Shown: positions 8,050 to 17,240 of the stretch, piece after piece
Numbering within the stretch: the first letter of the stretch is position 1
Layout of the letters: each line of letters begins with the position of its first letter
Assembly: GCA_934401915.1 (NCBI GenBank)
Contig: CAKRSV010000005.1
Coordinates: 186,001 to 250,000, forward strand
From: an uncultured Lachnospiraceae bacterium
GTDB taxonomy: Bacteria; Bacillota; Clostridia; Lachnospirales; Lachnospiraceae
Direction of reading: 5' to 3'
Length of the DNA: 64,000 nucleotides
The notes under the pieces: model-generated
Seen by the model: only the letters and a program-made list of their open reading frames with translations
Databases searched by the model: none
Told to the model about the DNA's origin: nothing
Made by a program: the position numbers and the translations under genes

Positions 8050-9744
8050 TTACAGATCGAAGGATACTCTCATCATTTCCGGAACCGATGTGATTCCCTC
8101 CAGAACATACTTTGTCGCCGCCATACGGAGCGTGTTCATGCCCTCTTCGAGCGCTTTTTCCTTGATCTCCTCCGCCGTACCATGCTTGCTGATAATGTTC
8201 TTCAGCGGCTGAGTCACTTCCATGATCTCATATACACCGATTCGTCCACGGAAGCCTGTCCCGTCACACTTGGTACAGCCGCACGGCTCGTACACCGTCA
8301 CATCCGCATCCGGTTCCAGCATCAGCATTTCCAGCTCTTCCGGGTCTGCCTTTTTCGGCTTCTTACATTCCGGACAGAGACGGCGCACAAGACGCTGTGC
8401 GATAACGCCGATGGTAGAGTCTGCGATCAGGTATGGCTCGATTCCCATATCTGCCAGACGGGTGATCGTGCTCGCCGCTGAGTTGGTATGCAGGGTAGAA
8501 ACCACAAGGTGTCCGGTGATGGACGCCTGCACCGCGATCGACGCGGTCTCCTGATCTCGGATCTCACCGATCATAATGATGTCCGGGTCCTGTCTCAGAA
8601 TTGAACGGAGCGCTGTTGCAAAGGTCAGGTTCGCCTTGTTATTGACCTGTACCTGATTGATACCGTCGATGTTCGCCTCGACCGGATCTTCGACGGTGAT
8701 AATGTTTACATCCTCTTTGTTCAGTTCGCTCAGGGCGGTGTACAGTGTCGTAGACTTACCGCTTCCGGTAGGTCCCGTTACCAGCAGGATCCCGTGCGGA
8801 TTGCTGAGGATGTGATCAAATTTTTTCAGTTCATCGGCGCGCAGTCCGAGCTGGCTCTTCTCTCTCGTCAGCGCATTTTTGGAGGTAAGACGCATAACGA
8901 CCTTTTCCCCGTACACCGTGGGCAGGATCGATACACGGATATCAAATTCCCGCCGGTCTACCACCTGCGTGATACGTCCGTCCTGTGGTTTTCTTCTCTC
9001 GGAAATGTCCATGCCGCCGATGATCTTGATACGCGCAACCATCGCCGGAAGCAGACGGATATTGTAATTCGCCTTTTCATAAAGTGCGCCGTCGATACGG
9101 TAACGGATACGCACCTGCCGCTCCATCGGCTCAATGTGTATATCCGATGCCCTCTGTCTTACCGCCTGGTCGATCATGGATTTTACAAGCTGTACGATCG
9201 GGGAATTATTGACATCCTCACTGTAGATGTCCTCCTCCTCTTCCAGAAGGATCTCTTTTTCCTTCGCATACTCTTCCAGCGCGGAATTAACTTCTGCCTG
9301 TCCGTAATAGCGGTCGATCGCCAGCATGATGCTTCTGGTCGTTGCCACCACAGGCTCAACCCGCAGATTGGTGATGATACCGATATCGTCCATCGCCGTC
9401 ATGTCCATCGGATCGGACATTGCCACTCGCAGGACGTTCATGTTGTCGGCCGCATACTCGAAGGGAATCATCTTATACTTTTTCAGCACGGCTGCCGGAA
9501 CCAGCCCAAGCACTTCCTCTTCTATGGTAACGGTCTGGAGGTCTACCATATCGTAATGGAGCTGACTGCTCAGCGCCTTCGCGATGTTTTCCTCCGTTGC
9601 GATGCCTTCATCAACCAGCGTTTCACCGAGCTTTCGCCCGGATCCCTTTTGCAAGGCCAGACCTTTCTCAAGCATTTCCTGCGTGATGACACCGCTGTTT
9701 ACCAGCAAGTCTCCCAAACGTACCTTTTTCCTGTTAAAATCCAT
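8050..9744 (-). CDS. pilB: Type IV pilus extension ATPase PilB
   Basis: 564 residues, GspE/PilB family hexameric motor that powers pilin polymerisation. The N-terminal MshEN-like domain (1-150) begins with the G-D-L-L-V-x-S-G-x-I-T motif. The ATPase core has Walker A G-P-T-G-S-G-K-S (324-331), Asp box, Walker B I-M-I-G-E-I-R-D (around 390-397) and His box. The zinc-binding tetracysteine set is present as C-P-E-C (457-460) and C-G-C-x2-C (488-493), which marks PilB rather than PilT. The partner retraction ATPase is at 25.8-26.9 kb. MshEN domains in other bacteria bind c-di-GMP; whether this one does cannot be read from the sequence. Confidence 0.96.
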   Translation of the reverse strand: MDFNRKKVRLGDLLVNSGVITQEMLEKGLALQKGSGRKLGETLVDEGIATEENIAKALSSQLHYDMVDLQTVTIEEEVLGLVPAAVLKKYKMIPFEYAADNMNVLRVAMSDPMDMTAMDDIGIITNLRVEPVVATTRSIMLAIDRYYGQAEVNSALEEYAKEKEILLEEEEDIYSEDVNNSPIVQLVKSMIDQAVRQRASDIHIEPMERQVRIRYRIDGALYEKANYNIRLLPAMVARIKIIGGMDISERRKPQDGRITQVVDRREFDIRVSILPTVYGEKVVMRLTSKNALTREKSQLGLRADELKKFDHILSNPHGILLVTGPTGSGKSTTLYTALSELNKEDVNIITVEDPVEANIDGINQVQVNNKANLTFATALRSILRQDPDIIMIGEIRDQETASIAVQASITGHLVVSTLHTNSAASTITRLADMGIEPYLIADSTIGVIAQRLVRRLCPECKKPKKADPEELEMLMLEPDADVTVYEPCGCTKCDGTGFRGRIGVYEIMEVTQPLKNIISKHGTAEEIKEKALEEGMNTLRMAATKYVLEGITSVPEMMRVSFDL

Positions 9745-9829
9745 ACTCCACCTTCCTTATCCCCTAATACTGTGTTTTTTGCTGCTTTTTTTCGGCTTGT
9801 GCCGTTGTAGATCGAATTGGTATGTATTC

Positions 9830-9849
9830 AGTATAAAAGATTTTATACT
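9830..9849. promoter_or_regulatory. AT palindrome between toxin gene and pilB
   Basis: AGTATAAAA-GA-TTTTATACT is a perfect 9+2+9 palindrome about 86 nt upstream of the pilB ATG. It contains TATACT, a possible -10 for pilB, so it could be an operator overlapping the promoter. It also lies 7 nt after the toxin stop and could be a weak terminator. Confidence 0.4.
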
Positions 9850-9855
9850 ATATAT

Positions 9856-10212
9856 TTACTCCTCCCCCCAATAATCAATACTTTCCTGATTTATAGTAGC
9901 AATGCCGAACAGTTGATACATGAAATCTTCCTTTTCATTAAAGATTTCCAATATTATCACCATATCATCCGTAATTCGATAGATAAAATAATTGTGTTCT
10001 ACAAAGAGCATATAATAATCGCAGTCCAAATCATACTGTTTGCGCATAGACACTCCCATTTCTGGGTACTCCTTCAATTTGGCTATGACGCCACTTATCT
10101 GTTTTGAAACTTTGTCAGCAATGTACCGACCATGCTTTTCCTTTATCTCTCTTTTGATCGCTTTCCGTTTCGAAAGTGCAACCGAAGAATATGCTATCTT
10201 CTTTAAATTCAT
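9856..10212 (-). CDS. RelE/ParE-superfamily toxin
   Basis: 118 residues with the RelE/ParE fold pattern: two N-terminal helices rich in Lys/Arg, then strand segments Y-Y-M-L-F-V-E-H-N-Y-F-I-Y-R-I and M-V-I-I-L-E-I-F-N. Members inhibit ribosome-associated translation or gyrase; which applies cannot be told. The start overlaps the stop of the preceding antitoxin by 4 nt (ATGA). The C-terminus is about 15 residues longer than a compact RelE. The pair lies next to an insertion sequence, typical for mobile toxin-antitoxin modules. Confidence 0.8.
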   Translation of the reverse strand: MNLKKIAYSSVALSKRKAIKREIKEKHGRYIADKVSKQISGVIAKLKEYPEMGVSMRKQYDLDCDYYMLFVEHNYFIYRITDDMVIILEIFNEKEDFMYQLFGIATINQESIDYWGEE

Positions 10213-10430
10213 ACTTTAGCCAGTTCTTCCTCTACTTCCTCTTCTGAAAAATATCCTTTCTCACGTACAGATTTTTCAGCAATATTCATTTTTTCCATAA
10301 AAGTTTCCATTGCATTCTCTTTCTTGCTCTGTGCATTAAGTGAAAATAGCTGTTCTACCAGATTTTCTACTTTTACATACGACTCTTGAGGAAGTAAATC
10401 TATTTTTCTTGTCAGTTCAGCTGTAATCAT
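10209..10430 (-). CDS. Antitoxin partner of the RelE/ParE-like toxin
   Basis: 73 residues from the ATG at 10430, chosen because GGGAGGTG stands 6-7 nt upstream; a longer frame starting 15 codons earlier has no such site. The protein is acidic and helical with a central Leu-rich stretch and an E-E-E-V-E-E-E-L C-terminus, consistent with a small toxin-neutralising antitoxin. The DNA-binding family is not clear. It lies directly upstream of the toxin and overlaps it by 4 nt. A TATAAT-like -10 is visible at 10517-10522. Confidence 0.75.
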   Translation of the reverse strand: MITAELTRKIDLLPQESYVKVENLVEQLFSLNAQSKKENAMETFMEKMNIAEKSVREKGYFSEEEVEEELAKV

Positions 10431-10556
10431 GTCTGCACCTCCCTCTTTTCCATTGGCTCTGACCATTTCATACATATATTTTACAAGTCGAAAACATTTC
10501 CTATTTTTTAACCTTTATTATACCCGAAATACATGATTTTGAACATATATTTTCTT

Positions 10557-10571
10557 TCTTGAGTTTCCGCA
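10557..10571 (+). repeat. IS left terminal inverted repeat
   Basis: TCTTGAGTTTCCGCA, matching the complement of the right end at 14 of 15 positions. The same 15-mer recurs at 58201. Confidence 0.75.
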
Positions 10572-10718
10572 GTTTTATCCACAAAACCTCATTTACATTG
10601 ATATCATCATAAACGACTTTCAAAAAATGCCCAAAATATAGGGAATCCTATCCTGTTTTGCAGTAAAATTAAGCTACGACACAAAATCTTTACTAAACAA
10701 TAAAGAAAGGGATTCCTT

Positions 10719-11971
10719 ATGCTTAATTCTACATCAAATACCTATATTTTGAAACGGGAAATTTTAACTTTTTCAAATAAAATTTCCAAAAATCTTTCCA
10801 AACCGGACAGAAAGTTTACTGCTGACATGACTTATGGCATACTCGCCTCCGGCAGCTGTCTTCTCACCGATATCGTAGATCAGCTTCATGAACCTGCCAA
10901 GAAAGTTAATTCCGTGGAACGGCTTACCCGGCACTTAAATAAAGGTATACCTGCAAAGGCTTTAAACTCTTATCTCTCCGTTATCCGCAAATGGATTCCG
11001 GATGAACCCGTCATCCACATCGACGACAGTGATATCATAAAGCCGGATGGCTATAAATTTGAGGCTCTCGGCATTGTCCGTGATGGCTCCAAAAGCTCTG
11101 ACACAAAAAACATTTATGAAAAAGGCTATCATGTGGCAGAAGCCTGTGTACTGACAAAAAGCAACCATCCGGTCAGTATCTTCTCAGAAATCCATTCTTC
11201 AAAAGAAAAGAATTTTACATCCACTAATAACGTAACTTTTTCCGCAATGGAACGGGGTGCTTCCACGTTTGGCAGGGCTACCTTTGTCATGGACAGAGGC
11301 TATGATGACAACAAGATGTTTTTAAAGCTGGATGAACTGAAACAGGATTACGTAATCCGTCTCACTGCCAAACGCAAGCTCTTTTTCCACGGGAAATGGG
11401 TTCCTGCAACACAGCTAAGGAACCAGCGGAAAGGAAAATCAAAACACCTCTGATTTACAAAGGGAAACGCCATGATGCCTATCTTTCCCATGTAAAAGTC
11501 CAGATAACCGCATCCAGAAAAGACATCTATCTGGTTCTCGTTTATGGGATTACGGAACATCCCATGATGATTGCCACGAATAAAGAAATCAGGTCAAAAG
11601 AAGATGCCATAAAGGTTGCAAAGACTTACTTCTCCAGATGGCGCATTGAAGAATATTTCCGTTGTAAAAAGCAGATGTTTCAGTTTGAAAACTTTCGGGT
11701 ACGGAAACTTGCAGCAATCAATGCTTTAAATTTTTATATTACCTTATGCATGGCATTTCTGGCTCATATATCCATGAAGACAGAAACAAATGCCCTTAAG
11801 GTTTCCATCATACAAAAAGCAGATCCTGTAAAGGAAAAGGTACATTTCTGCTATTACCGGTTAGCCAAAGGTATCTCTGGCATACTATCGTATGCAAAAG
11901 AAGGCATCAGACTCTGGTTTCGGACAAAATGTCCGGCATACCGTCAACTCTGCCTTAAGCTGGCCGTCTAG
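10719..11971 (+). pseudogene. IS4-like DDE transposase, broken by a -1 frameshift
   Basis: The first frame (10719-11453) carries the first catalytic Asp in H-I-D-D-S-D and the second in F-V-M-D-R-G-Y-D. The second frame (in register from about 11430, ending 11971) carries the third, acidic residue in the Y-x2-R-W-x-I-E-E-x-F-x3-K signature of IS4 transposases. The frames join cleanly if one A is restored in the A-run after CGGAAAGG near 11434-11440, giving ...R-K-G-K-I-K-T-P-L-I-Y. The loss of one A explains the break; a sequencing error or programmed slippage are alternatives, but no classic slippery heptamer is present. Full length would be about 417 residues. Confidence 0.85.
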
Positions 11972-12036
11972 ATAGATAAAAGAATATGTCTCCCAAAGCC
12001 CGGTCCCGGCAGGTCAAAGCCCAGGATGGGGCTTAT

Positions 12037-12102
12037 CAAAGTACCATTTCTCACAGTACTGCCTTTCTCAACATTTCAAAAAAATGGCAGATTGGTACTT
12101 TG
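12037..12102 (+). repeat. Inverted repeat in IS 3' tail
   Basis: CAAAGTACCA at 12037-12046 is the exact complement of TGGTACTTTG at 12093-12102, with ACTGCC/GGCAG arms inside. It could form a cruciform or a terminator-like RNA that isolates the transposase. Confidence 0.5.
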
Positions 12103-12132
12103 GGAAGCTGTACTCATTTTCAGATTACAACT

Positions 12133-12147
12133 TACGGAAACTCAAGA
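12133..12147 (-). repeat. IS right terminal inverted repeat
   Basis: Reads TCTTGAGTTTCCGTA on the minus strand; pairs with the left end at 10557-10571. Confidence 0.75.
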
Positions 12148-12180
12148 TTTTCTTTAAGTCCCTTTATTCTCTCCCGACTC

Positions 12181-12564
12181 CTACCTCTCCTGGAAGAACT
12201 CGATCTCCTCGCCAAGAGGTCCTTTGCAAAAAGCGATCCGCGCCGGAAATGCAGGCTGCGACGCGATCTCAATGTCCTTCGGCTCTATGAACACCTCATA
12301 ACCTGCCGCTCTGACTGCCTGAACGCAGGCGTCCACATCTGCTGTCGCAAAAGCGAAGTGACGGATGGTTCCCTTGGGGAGCTGATCTTCCTCGCTCTGA
12401 AAAAGCTCGATCAGTCCGCTTCCTGTGTCGAACATGATCCCACCCTTCCATTCTCTTGCCGTCTCCAGTCCCAGGATTCTGCCGTAGAACGCAACTGCTC
12501 TGTCGTACTCCTCCTGCCCCTGGCATTTCATTGATACGTGGTGTATTCCCTTGATCAGACTCAT
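12181..12564 (-). CDS. VOC-superfamily (glyoxalase/dioxygenase-fold) protein
   Basis: 127 residues with two beta-alpha-beta-beta-beta modules. The first begins G-I-H-H-V-S-M and contains A-V-A-F-Y-G-R-I-L-G-L; the second has R-H-F-A-F-A-T and ends G-P-L-G-E-E-I-E-F-F-Q. Candidate metal ligands are His near residue 8, Glu near 53 (L-I-E-L-F), His near 69 and Glu near 123, the usual VOC pattern. The substrate cannot be predicted. It has a good AAGGAG site. The IS ends only about 33 bp from its stop codon, but the gene is intact. Confidence 0.85.
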   Translation of the reverse strand: MSLIKGIHHVSMKCQGQEEYDRAVAFYGRILGLETAREWKGGIMFDTGSGLIELFQSEEDQLPKGTIRHFAFATADVDACVQAVRAAGYEVFIEPKDIEIASQPAFPARIAFCKGPLGEEIEFFQER

Positions 12565-12656
12565 ATATTTTCTCCTTGGATGTTTTTTATTTATATCTTC
12601 TTCCCAGATCCGCTATCTGTCAAGGGAATTTCCCCGCTGCATCTGCCGCCTTCTTT

Positions 12657-14609
12657 CTACCTCACAATCTTATAATACGTCCTTGCCGTGATAAGGTAGC
12701 TGGCACCATAAAACACCAGGAAAACAGCTGTCACGCCCACGCCGATCCGGTAAATCTGCGCCGTGTCAAACAGATTCAGCGTATAGAGCAGATGAACCGT
12801 CATGTTCATGCTGCAGGCCGTGTGGAGGATAGCTGCCGCCACCGGCAGTCCAAACACCAGAAGGATCTGCCTGCGGATCGTCGAGCGGACGTCCTCGTCA
12901 CTCATCCCTACCTTCTTCATGATATGGAAGCTGTCCTGATCTTCAAAGCCTTCGGAAATCTGTTTGTAATACATGATCAGCACCACGCATACCGAGAAGA
13001 GCAGTCCAAAAAAGACGCCGATAAACAGAAGTCCTCCGTCCAACACGCGCATTTCTCCGGCATACTCTATGCTGTTTCTGTGATCGCGCTGCGTCGGGAT
13101 CTGCAAAAACGCTTCGTCGGTCTGCCGGATAAATAACGCGCGGTTTTCTTCTGTCCCCTCAAAATTTACGTGGATCGCACTGTACATCACTCCATCTGTC
13201 AGCGCGCTCACCGTCTCCTCATCCCGGAACACCAGATAATACGTCCGATCTGCCATGGCTTCCCCTTCTTTCCGGTCGATTGCCAGATTGGAGAGTTCTC
13301 TTTTGACATGAAAAGGCACGCCTTCAAAAAGAATATCTGTATAACCGAAATCTTTCCCGTTGGAATAAAGCAGAATCTCTCCTTCCTCCAGCGATTCCTT
13401 TTCTCCCTGCATCCGGTTGTAATCGTCCAGCGGAAGCATCCGCACATATTCTGTATCGGCCTGCTCTGCCTGCCCGTCATATCGCTCAAACGTGTTTTCC
13501 TCCAGCACCTCCTGCAGACTTCCATAGACATAGTCTACCGTTTCCGTGATCCGCACCTGATCCTGTTCTGCCAGTTCGCCCATCTTCGTCTCGAATGAAG
13601 CAAGCACCGCTCTGTCCGCTCCGTCAAAACTATAGCGGCAGTCATAGGGATTGTTGAAGCGGATCGCCTCATCCTCGCCCGCCCACAGGGAGATCGTGCA
13701 GATCAGCGTAATGATAACCATCGTGCTGAAAATACAGATGTTCACCAGACTGGCGGCGTTCTTTTTCATCCGATAAAGCATCCCGGCAATGCACACATAA
13801 TTATCTTTCCGGTAATAAAACGACTTGTTACGCTTCAACAGATTCAGCACAAAAATACTTCCGGAGGTAAACAGAAAATACGTTGCGGCAGCCACCAGGA
13901 GGATTGCCACAGGAAATTTCAAAAGGATAAAGGAATCCAGCTTGCAGGTAAATGTCATATAATACCCTGCTGCCAGAAAAAGCAGTCCGAACACCGTATA
14001 CAATCCTAAGTGCTTCGGCACTTTTTCTCCCTTTCTGCCTTCCCGCAAAAGCTCCACCGGCTTTACGCGCGTCACCTGCCACAGGTTTGCAGCCAGATTC
14101 ATCGCTGACACGATGGCAAAAAACACCGCCGTAGCCAAAAAGCTCCCCCTGCTCATCGTAAATTCCGTCTGCACCGGCAGCTGGCACACCCGCAGCAAAA
14201 AGGCAAAGATCAGCCTTCCAAATACCACGGCTGCCACCACCCCGGTTGCAATGGAAAACAGATAGGTCATCACCGTCTCCAGAAACATCATGATTGCCAC
14301 ATGCTTCTTTTCCAGTCCAAGGATCGTGTATAACCCCAGTTCCTTTTTTCTGCGCCGGATCAGGAAGCTGTTTGTGTAAAACAGAAACGGAATCAGTATA
14401 ATCCCCAGCAGGACCTTCCCTGTTTCCAGCATCATGACCGCATATTTTGCATGCGGCACGTACTCCATGACCGGATTGTCTATGATACAGCCAAACACAA
14501 AGAATACCGCCACCGCGAAAGCCGTCGTGAGCAGGTACGGCGCGTAGACGATGCCATTCTTGCGGATTCCTGTCGCCGCCAGCCTGGGGATCAGTCGTAC
14601 TTTGTTCAT
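12657..14609 (-). CDS. BceB-type ABC transporter permease
   Basis: 650 residues, FtsX-family permease of the bacitracin-export (BceB) type. Topology is ten helices: four at the N-terminus with an FtsX region carrying the R-R-R-K-K-E-L-G-L-Y-T-I-L-G motif, two near 230 and 285, a large extracellular domain (about 310-510), and three or four at the C-terminus. The large outer domain senses antibiotic-lipid complexes in characterised members. The start overlaps the ATPase gene by 4 nt. With the adjacent kinase and regulator it forms a detoxification module against cell-wall-active peptides; the exact ligand is unknown. Confidence 0.92.
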   Translation of the reverse strand: MNKVRLIPRLAATGIRKNGIVYAPYLLTTAFAVAVFFVFGCIIDNPVMEYVPHAKYAVMMLETGKVLLGIILIPFLFYTNSFLIRRRKKELGLYTILGLEKKHVAIMMFLETVMTYLFSIATGVVAAVVFGRLIFAFLLRVCQLPVQTEFTMSRGSFLATAVFFAIVSAMNLAANLWQVTRVKPVELLREGRKGEKVPKHLGLYTVFGLLFLAAGYYMTFTCKLDSFILLKFPVAILLVAAATYFLFTSGSIFVLNLLKRNKSFYYRKDNYVCIAGMLYRMKKNAASLVNICIFSTMVIITLICTISLWAGEDEAIRFNNPYDCRYSFDGADRAVLASFETKMGELAEQDQVRITETVDYVYGSLQEVLEENTFERYDGQAEQADTEYVRMLPLDDYNRMQGEKESLEEGEILLYSNGKDFGYTDILFEGVPFHVKRELSNLAIDRKEGEAMADRTYYLVFRDEETVSALTDGVMYSAIHVNFEGTEENRALFIRQTDEAFLQIPTQRDHRNSIEYAGEMRVLDGGLLFIGVFFGLLFSVCVVLIMYYKQISEGFEDQDSFHIMKKVGMSDEDVRSTIRRQILLVFGLPVAAAILHTACSMNMTVHLLYTLNLFDTAQIYRIGVGVTAVFLVFYGASYLITARTYYKIVR

Positions 14610-15373
14610 GCCTGATCCCTCCTCTCTGTCTGCAAAACGGTAAGCATATCGGAGATCTTGTGGTACATTTCCTCATCGCTGCTGCCGCCCCGGTATATCT
14701 GATGAAACAGATTTCCGTCTTTGATAAAGAGCACTCTCCCCGCGCACTTTGCCGCCTGGATGCTGTGCGTCACCATCAGGATCGTCTGCCCTTCCGCATT
14801 GACCTCCGAAAGCAGTCTCAGCAGGCTCTCCGCTGCCTTGGAATCAAGCGCTCCCGTCGGCTCGTCGGCAAGGATCAGACGCGGTCTTGTGATAAGCGCC
14901 CTCGCTGCCGCCGCACGCTGCTTCTGTCCGCCGGATACTTCGTAGGGATACTTTTCAAGCAGCTCCTCGATCCCCAGCTTCTTTGCCAGCGGCGTCACGC
15001 GCTTTTCCATTTCCCCCGGCTCCACGCCTTGCAAAACCAGCGGGAGAAGGATATTGTCTTTCAGCGAAAAGGTGTCCAGCAGGTTAAAGTCCTGAAATAT
15101 GAATCCCAGCTTATCCCGTCTGAACGCGCTCAGCTCCTTTTGCCGGATTCCGGAAAATGGCTTCCCATCCAGACAGATTTCTCCCTTGGTCGGTTTGTCC
15201 AGGGACGCCAGCATATTGAGAAGCGTTGTCTTGCCTGAACCGGACTCTCCCATGATCGCCACGTACTCTCCCTCTTCCACAGAAAAGGATACGTCGTCGA
15301 TCGCCTGCACCTGTGTTCCTCCAAATCTTGTCGTATAAATTTTCTTTACATTTTTTGCCTCTAACAGAGCCAT
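14606..15373 (-). CDS. BceA-type ABC transporter ATP-binding protein
   Basis: 255 residues from the ATG at 15373, chosen because TGAGGA lies 8 nt upstream and the protein then begins M-A-L-L-E-A-K-N-V-K-K-I-Y, the usual start of this family. Walker A G-E-S-G-S-G-K-T, signature S-G-G-Q-K-Q-R, Walker B L-I-L-A-D-E-P-T-G-A-L-D and the H-loop H-S are all intact. It overlaps the permease gene by 4 nt. A candidate response-regulator operator and promoter lie in the 110-bp gap upstream, between it and the kinase gene, the usual place for induction in Bce modules. Confidence 0.95.
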   Translation of the reverse strand: MALLEAKNVKKIYTTRFGGTQVQAIDDVSFSVEEGEYVAIMGESGSGKTTLLNMLASLDKPTKGEICLDGKPFSGIRQKELSAFRRDKLGFIFQDFNLLDTFSLKDNILLPLVLQGVEPGEMEKRVTPLAKKLGIEELLEKYPYEVSGGQKQRAAAARALITRPRLILADEPTGALDSKAAESLLRLLSEVNAEGQTILMVTHSIQAAKCAGRVLFIKDGNLFHQIYRGGSSDEEMYHKISDMLTVLQTERRDQA

Positions 15374-15422
15374 GTTCTTATCCTCATTTCGCATAATGTC
15401 TGACCGGTCTTTTTACTCTTAC

Positions 15423-15470
15423 ACTATAGCAAAAAAAGAAATGCAATGCCTTTATTGTGGCTTACATTTC
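15423..15470 (-). promoter_or_regulatory. Candidate BceR-type operator and promoter of bceAB
   Basis: An imperfect inverted repeat GAAATGCAATGCC-N8-GGCTTACATTTC (15438-15470) precedes a minus-strand TATAGT (15423-15428). The -35 region (AGGCAT, 15446-15451) is a poor match and falls inside the repeat, as expected for a promoter that needs an activator. The permease and ATPase would then respond to the two-component pair just upstream. Confidence 0.5.
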
Positions 15471-15483
15471 CTTTTGAAACCTT

Positions 15484-16482
15484 TCATTTTTGTAAGGTAT
15501 GAGGCTCTTTTTCTTCTGCCGCAAATCCGATCCGGACCTGCGTGCCCTCGTTCACCTTCGAGGTCACGTTCAGCGAGATCCCCAGCTTGCGCGCGATCTG
15601 TCTGCACAGATACAGCCCGATTCCGGTGGAATGTTGATCCAGTCTGCCGTTAAAGCCGGTAAAGCCCCTGTCGAAGATTCTCGGCAGATCTTCTTCGCGG
15701 ATTCCGATCCCTGTATCTGCTATCACCAGATTGCTCCCTGTTTCCTTCTGTTCCAGATAAATATGTACGCCGCCCTGCGCTGTATATTTCACACTGTTGG
15801 AAATGACCTGCTGAAGAAGGATCTCCAGCCACTTCTGATCCGTCACCACAAGGAAGGAGAACTCTTCAAACTCCATGGACAGCCTTTTCTCGATAAAGGA
15901 AACCGAATACTTTCTGACCGCACTCTTCACGATGTCAGAAAGCTCATACTCTTTCAGCACCAGATCGCTGCCCTCCTCCTGCAAATGAAGATAATGGAGC
16001 GCCATCTGTGCATACTGTTCAATTTCGAATAGCTCCTGTTCCATCCTGCTGCGTTTTTCTCCGCCGGGCTGCGACTGGATCAGCAGCCGCATTGCCGCGA
16101 TCGGCGTCTTGATCTGGTGGATCCACATACGGTAATATCCGTTCGTCTCCTGTTCGCGCCTTTGCTTCTCCTGCAGCGCCTGTTCTCGCTGGTCGCGAAA
16201 GAAGCTGACTGCGGTCTGGTATTCCCGCTCCAGTCCGCTATCCGGCTCAGGCATCCGCTCCATGGCCTCTTCGTTGCCATCGCTGGCGCAGACGTCCCGG
16301 ATATGCCGCTTTTTCCTGCTGTTCCTGTAAAGGCGCGCCAGAAAGAAGATCCCATAGAAAAAGGAAGCGATCTCCAGTCCATAGACCACCGTCTGCAAAG
16401 AACCCTGATACGTCCATACCACCAGAAGAAGGATCAACGCATACAGGATAAATTCAAGAAACCGAAATACCTCTTTTTTCAT
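15484..16482 (-). CDS. BceS-type sensor histidine kinase
   Basis: 332 residues with two closely spaced helices (about 9-25 and 30-50) and almost no extracellular loop, the intramembrane-sensing design of Bce kinases. The phospho-acceptor is His122 in W-I-H-Q-I-K-T-P. The ATPase domain has the N box (Q-V-I-S-N-S-V-K-Y), G1 D-T-G-I-G-I and G2 T-G-I-G-L-Y. Such kinases are activated by contact with their cognate BceAB transporter. It overlaps the response-regulator gene by 4 nt. Confidence 0.93.
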   Translation of the reverse strand: MKKEVFRFLEFILYALILLLVVWTYQGSLQTVVYGLEIASFFYGIFFLARLYRNSRKKRHIRDVCASDGNEEAMERMPEPDSGLEREYQTAVSFFRDQREQALQEKQRREQETNGYYRMWIHQIKTPIAAMRLLIQSQPGGEKRSRMEQELFEIEQYAQMALHYLHLQEEGSDLVLKEYELSDIVKSAVRKYSVSFIEKRLSMEFEEFSFLVVTDQKWLEILLQQVISNSVKYTAQGGVHIYLEQKETGSNLVIADTGIGIREEDLPRIFDRGFTGFNGRLDQHSTGIGLYLCRQIARKLGISLNVTSKVNEGTQVRIGFAAEEKEPHTLQK

Positions 16483-17153
16483 GTAAGCTGATATCCAAGC
16501 CCTTTCTTCGTCGTGATAAACTGCTCCAGTCCTTTTTCCTGCAGCTTCTTCCTGAGCCGCGCCATATTGACCGCCAGGGTATTGTCATCCACAAAGCAGT
16601 CTCCGTCCCAGAGATGCTTCATGATCTCTTCCCTGCTGACGGTTTCGTCCCGGTGCTCAAACAGGATCTGCAGGATCCGGAATTCGTTCTTGGTCAGTTC
16701 CACCTTTTCTCCGTTTACCTCCAGCGAAGTGTCGGACAGGTTCAATATCACGCCCCGATGCTCCAGCAGGCTGGTCTGCCCCGCAAACGCGTAGGCACGG
16801 CGCAGCATCGCCTGTACCTTCGCCGAGAGCACGCTGAAATCAAAGGGCTTTGCGATGAAATCATCGCCTCCCATATTCATAGCCATCACGATATTCATAT
16901 TTTCACTGGCAGAGGACAAAAAGATCACCGGCACTTTGGATACCTTTCGGATCTCACTGCACCAGTAATAGCCGTTGTAAAACGGCAGGGAAATATCCAT
17001 CAGCACCAGATGCGGCATGCACTGTGCAAATTCCTTCATCACCTGGCTCAGATCCTGCACAATGCTCGTCTGCATCCCCCAGCCTTCCAGATTCGCCGCT
17101 ATCTCCTGCGCGATAACCGCATCGTCCTCTACGATCATTATCTTATAAATCAT
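16479..17153 (-). CDS. BceR-type OmpR-family response regulator
   Basis: 224 residues: receiver domain with acidic pocket V-E-D-D (8-11), phospho-acceptor Asp53 in L-M-D-I-S-L-P and Lys in A-K-P-F-D, then a winged-helix DNA-binding domain with V-E-L-T-K-N-E-F-R-I-L and R-L-R-K-K-L. Likely binds the inverted repeat at 15438-15470. It is first in the regulator-kinase-ATPase-permease series, the standard order of Bce loci. Confidence 0.94.
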   Translation of the reverse strand: MIYKIMIVEDDAVIAQEIAANLEGWGMQTSIVQDLSQVMKEFAQCMPHLVLMDISLPFYNGYYWCSEIRKVSKVPVIFLSSASENMNIVMAMNMGGDDFIAKPFDFSVLSAKVQAMLRRAYAFAGQTSLLEHRGVILNLSDTSLEVNGEKVELTKNEFRILQILFEHRDETVSREEIMKHLWDGDCFVDDNTLAVNMARLRKKLQEKGLEQFITTKKGLGYQLT

Positions 17154-17240
17154 CTGTGCTTTTCCTCATACGTTCAATTCATGTATCAGCTTTATCCTAC
17201 CATAGAATCCCGTCGTATTCTATCCCCGGCACACAGTCTT

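Larger units (their letters stand above)
10557..12147 (+). mobile_element. IS4-family-like insertion sequence, 1.59 kb
   Basis: Terminal inverted repeats TCTTGAGTTTCCG(C/T)A lie at 10557-10571 and 12133-12147. TTTTCTT occurs immediately outside both ends (10550-10556 and 12148-12154), a candidate 7-bp target duplication. The element carries one transposase, here frameshifted, with about 160 bp of non-coding sequence before it and 176 bp after it. A 10-bp inverted repeat in the 3' tail could form a hairpin. The exact edge is uncertain by about one base. Confidence 0.8.
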
